Assembly: GCA_030653635.1 (NCBI GenBank)
Contig: JAURYZ010000047.1
Span: 1-6,791, forward strand
Source: Coriobacteriia bacterium
GTDB lineage: Bacteria; Actinomycetota; Coriobacteriia; Anaerosomatales; JAHIQC01
Length of the DNA stretch: 6,791 bases
Direction: 5' to 3'
Shown: positions 5,705-6,791 of the stretch, in pieces
Layout: every line of letters starts with the position of its first letter
How positions within the stretch are numbered: the stretch's first letter is position 1
Translations under genes and position numbers: made by a program
Notes under the pieces: generated by a model
What the model was told of the DNA's origin: nothing
Seen by the model: only the letters and a program-made list of their open reading frames with translations
Database searches by the model: none

Positions 5705-6791
5705 ATGTACGGACTGAAACAGGGAACGCTCGCAAGCGTGACGCGCAAGCGTTGCCGCTCGTTTCGTCCTGCTCCGGGCAGACTCGTCCGCGCGATGCTC
5801 GCCTTAGTTCTCCTCATCGGAGCACAGATACCGAGTGTGGGTCCGGCTTCTGCATTGACCTACCCTGCGACGATGGCGATCGACGGTGCGTTCACCGACT
5901 GGACCGGCGTACTCGCTGACCCTGACAACGTACGTGCCGACACGACCGGCGCGGCCGATTCGGACAGCCCTGCGGCTGGAGCCGACCTGGCACAGGTCGC
6001 CGCCACGTGGGACTCCACCTACCTCTATGGCTATGCCCGAATCAACACGACCGTGAAGGGCAAACTCGAGCTACACATGTACGTGGACGTGGACGGCAAC
6101 GGGCTGATGAGCGCCGCCGACAAGGTCGTTATCTACACCTACAACCCGACCGGCAAGTTCCTGTCAGGCGGCATCGCATCCTACACGCCCGTCAACGGCG
6201 CGGGTGATCCGATGCCGGGCGACGGCGCCGCCCCTGCGGGTACCGTTGGAGCCAGCATATTCGTGGCGAACCTGACGGCCTGCACCATCTCAACGAACCG
6301 CTTCGAGATGAGGGTTCCGTGGAGTGCTCTTGGAGTCAGCGAGGGTAGTCCGGTCACGATCCAGTTCAGCATCATCGACACGCAGACCACCGGCCGTGTC
6401 GACAACGCACCCGTCGTCTCCACGCGCTTCTACGGGGTCACGCTGGTACCGACCCTCTCAAGCGCGGCGGCACTCGGCGCGACCGCAACCTACACGCATA
6501 CCCTCACCAACACCGGAAACGGAACCGAGACGTTCAATCTGAGTCTTGCTTCTTCGCTCGGGTGGACGATTTCGGTGAAAGACGGCACAACGGGGCTCCC
6601 GGTGACTGCGGTCACCTTGGCAAGAGGGGCGTCGCGCACTCTGGTCGTCGCCGTGGTCGTGCCGGCGGGCGCTGCTCCCGGAGTGAAGGACGTGACCACA
6701 CTCCGCGCCACCTGCGCCGCGAAGAGCACGATCACCGCTGCAATCACCGACTCCACGTTCGCAGGCCCCATCAGCGTGGATCCCGACCGAG
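5705..6791 (+). CDS. Secreted surface protein with DOMON/CBM9-like and NEW3-like beta-sandwich domains (3' end outside window)
   Basis: The open frame continues past the window, giving 362 visible residues. A basic N-terminus (KRCRSFRPAPGRLVRA) leads into the hydrophobic MLALVLLIGA and a PASA cleavage site after Ala50, a clear Sec signal peptide. Residues about 53-243 begin with IDGAFTDW, typical of DOMON/CBM9-like sandwiches. They contain DVDGNGLMSAAD (128-139), an EF-hand or dockerin-like calcium loop with Asp128, Asp130, Asn132 and Asp139. Residues about 250-345 carry TYTHTLTNTGNGTETFNLSL and GWTISV, the pattern of NEW3/DUF11-type immunoglobulin-like domains. An exported protein with a structural or ligand-binding role at the surface is likely; the ligand is unknown. 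The ATG at 5705 has GGAG 4 bases upstream. GTG 5738 and ATG 5795 are alternatives, but the latter would lose the positive charges of the signal. Confidence 0.8.
   Translation, partial: MYGLKQGTLASVTRKRCRSFRPAPGRLVRAMLALVLLIGAQIPSVGPASALTYPATMAIDGAFTDWTGVLADPDNVRADTTGAADSDSPAAGADLAQVAATWDSTYLYGYARINTTVKGKLELHMYVDVDGNGLMSAADKVVIYTYNPTGKFLSGGIASYTPVNGAGDPMPGDGAAPAGTVGASIFVANLTACTISTNRFEMRVPWSALGVSEGSPVTIQFSIIDTQTTGRVDNAPVVSTRFYGVTLVPTLSSAAALGATATYTHTLTNTGNGTETFNLSLASSLGWTISVKDGTTGLPVTAVTLARGASRTLVVAVVVPAGAAPGVKDVTTLRATCAAKSTITAAITDSTFAGPISVDPDR

Noticed and set aside
5719..5760. Resemblance to a GEMM-I cyclic-di-GMP riboswitch (ACAGGG, GACGC, CAAGC)
   Set aside because: The conserved CAAACC and GGCCTAA blocks and the second stem are absent, and the stretch fits the basic N-terminus of the signal peptide.

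Overview
The window looks like chromosomal DNA from a GC-rich bacterium. Strongly GC-ending codons, mixed ATG/GTG starts and clear GGAGG-type ribosome binding sites fit an actinobacterium, perhaps Coriobacteriia, but nothing in the window fixes the taxon. It reads as a patch of backbone genes broken up by two different insertion sequences (IS), with the remains of a type I restriction locus caught between them.

Left part (1-1511): a two-gene operon on the + strand. The first gene is the C-terminal two thirds of a fold-type I PLP aminotransferase whose N-terminus is replaced by unrelated DNA at about position 50. It overlaps by 7 bases a small membrane CDP-alcohol phosphatidyltransferase. The pair suggests synthesis of a phospholipid with an amino-type head group. 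The second gene carries an exact 11-bp tandem duplication (1441-1462) that creates an early stop and removes the last membrane segment, so both genes look damaged.

Middle part (1512-5188): an ISLre2-type transposase gene runs without a stop into an HsdS target-recognition domain and then into a GIY-YIG nuclease gene. One unbroken 724-codon frame therefore spans three unrelated proteins. The GIY-YIG gene keeps its own start and ribosome binding site but is cut short by a complete ISL3-family element (3809-5188). That element has good terminal inverted repeats but no target-site duplication, which points to an IS-mediated deletion. Both transposase genes begin inside the 3' arm of a long inverted repeat, which would hide the translation start in read-through transcripts.

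Right part (5189-6791): a tRNA-Ser(CGA) gene on the - strand with a good sigma70-type promoter, a 287-bp spacer holding a direct repeat and a strong nested hairpin, then the start of a secreted protein on the + strand. That protein has a signal peptide, a beta-sandwich domain with an EF-hand-like loop and a NEW3-like domain, and runs off the window. The tRNA 3' end faces the IS/restriction remnant, the usual orientation for an integration site, though no second attachment copy was found.

I see no CRISPR array and no intact new multi-gene system. The most notable signals are the three-part fusion frame, the 11-bp duplication, and the parallel start-sequestering structures in two unrelated IS elements.
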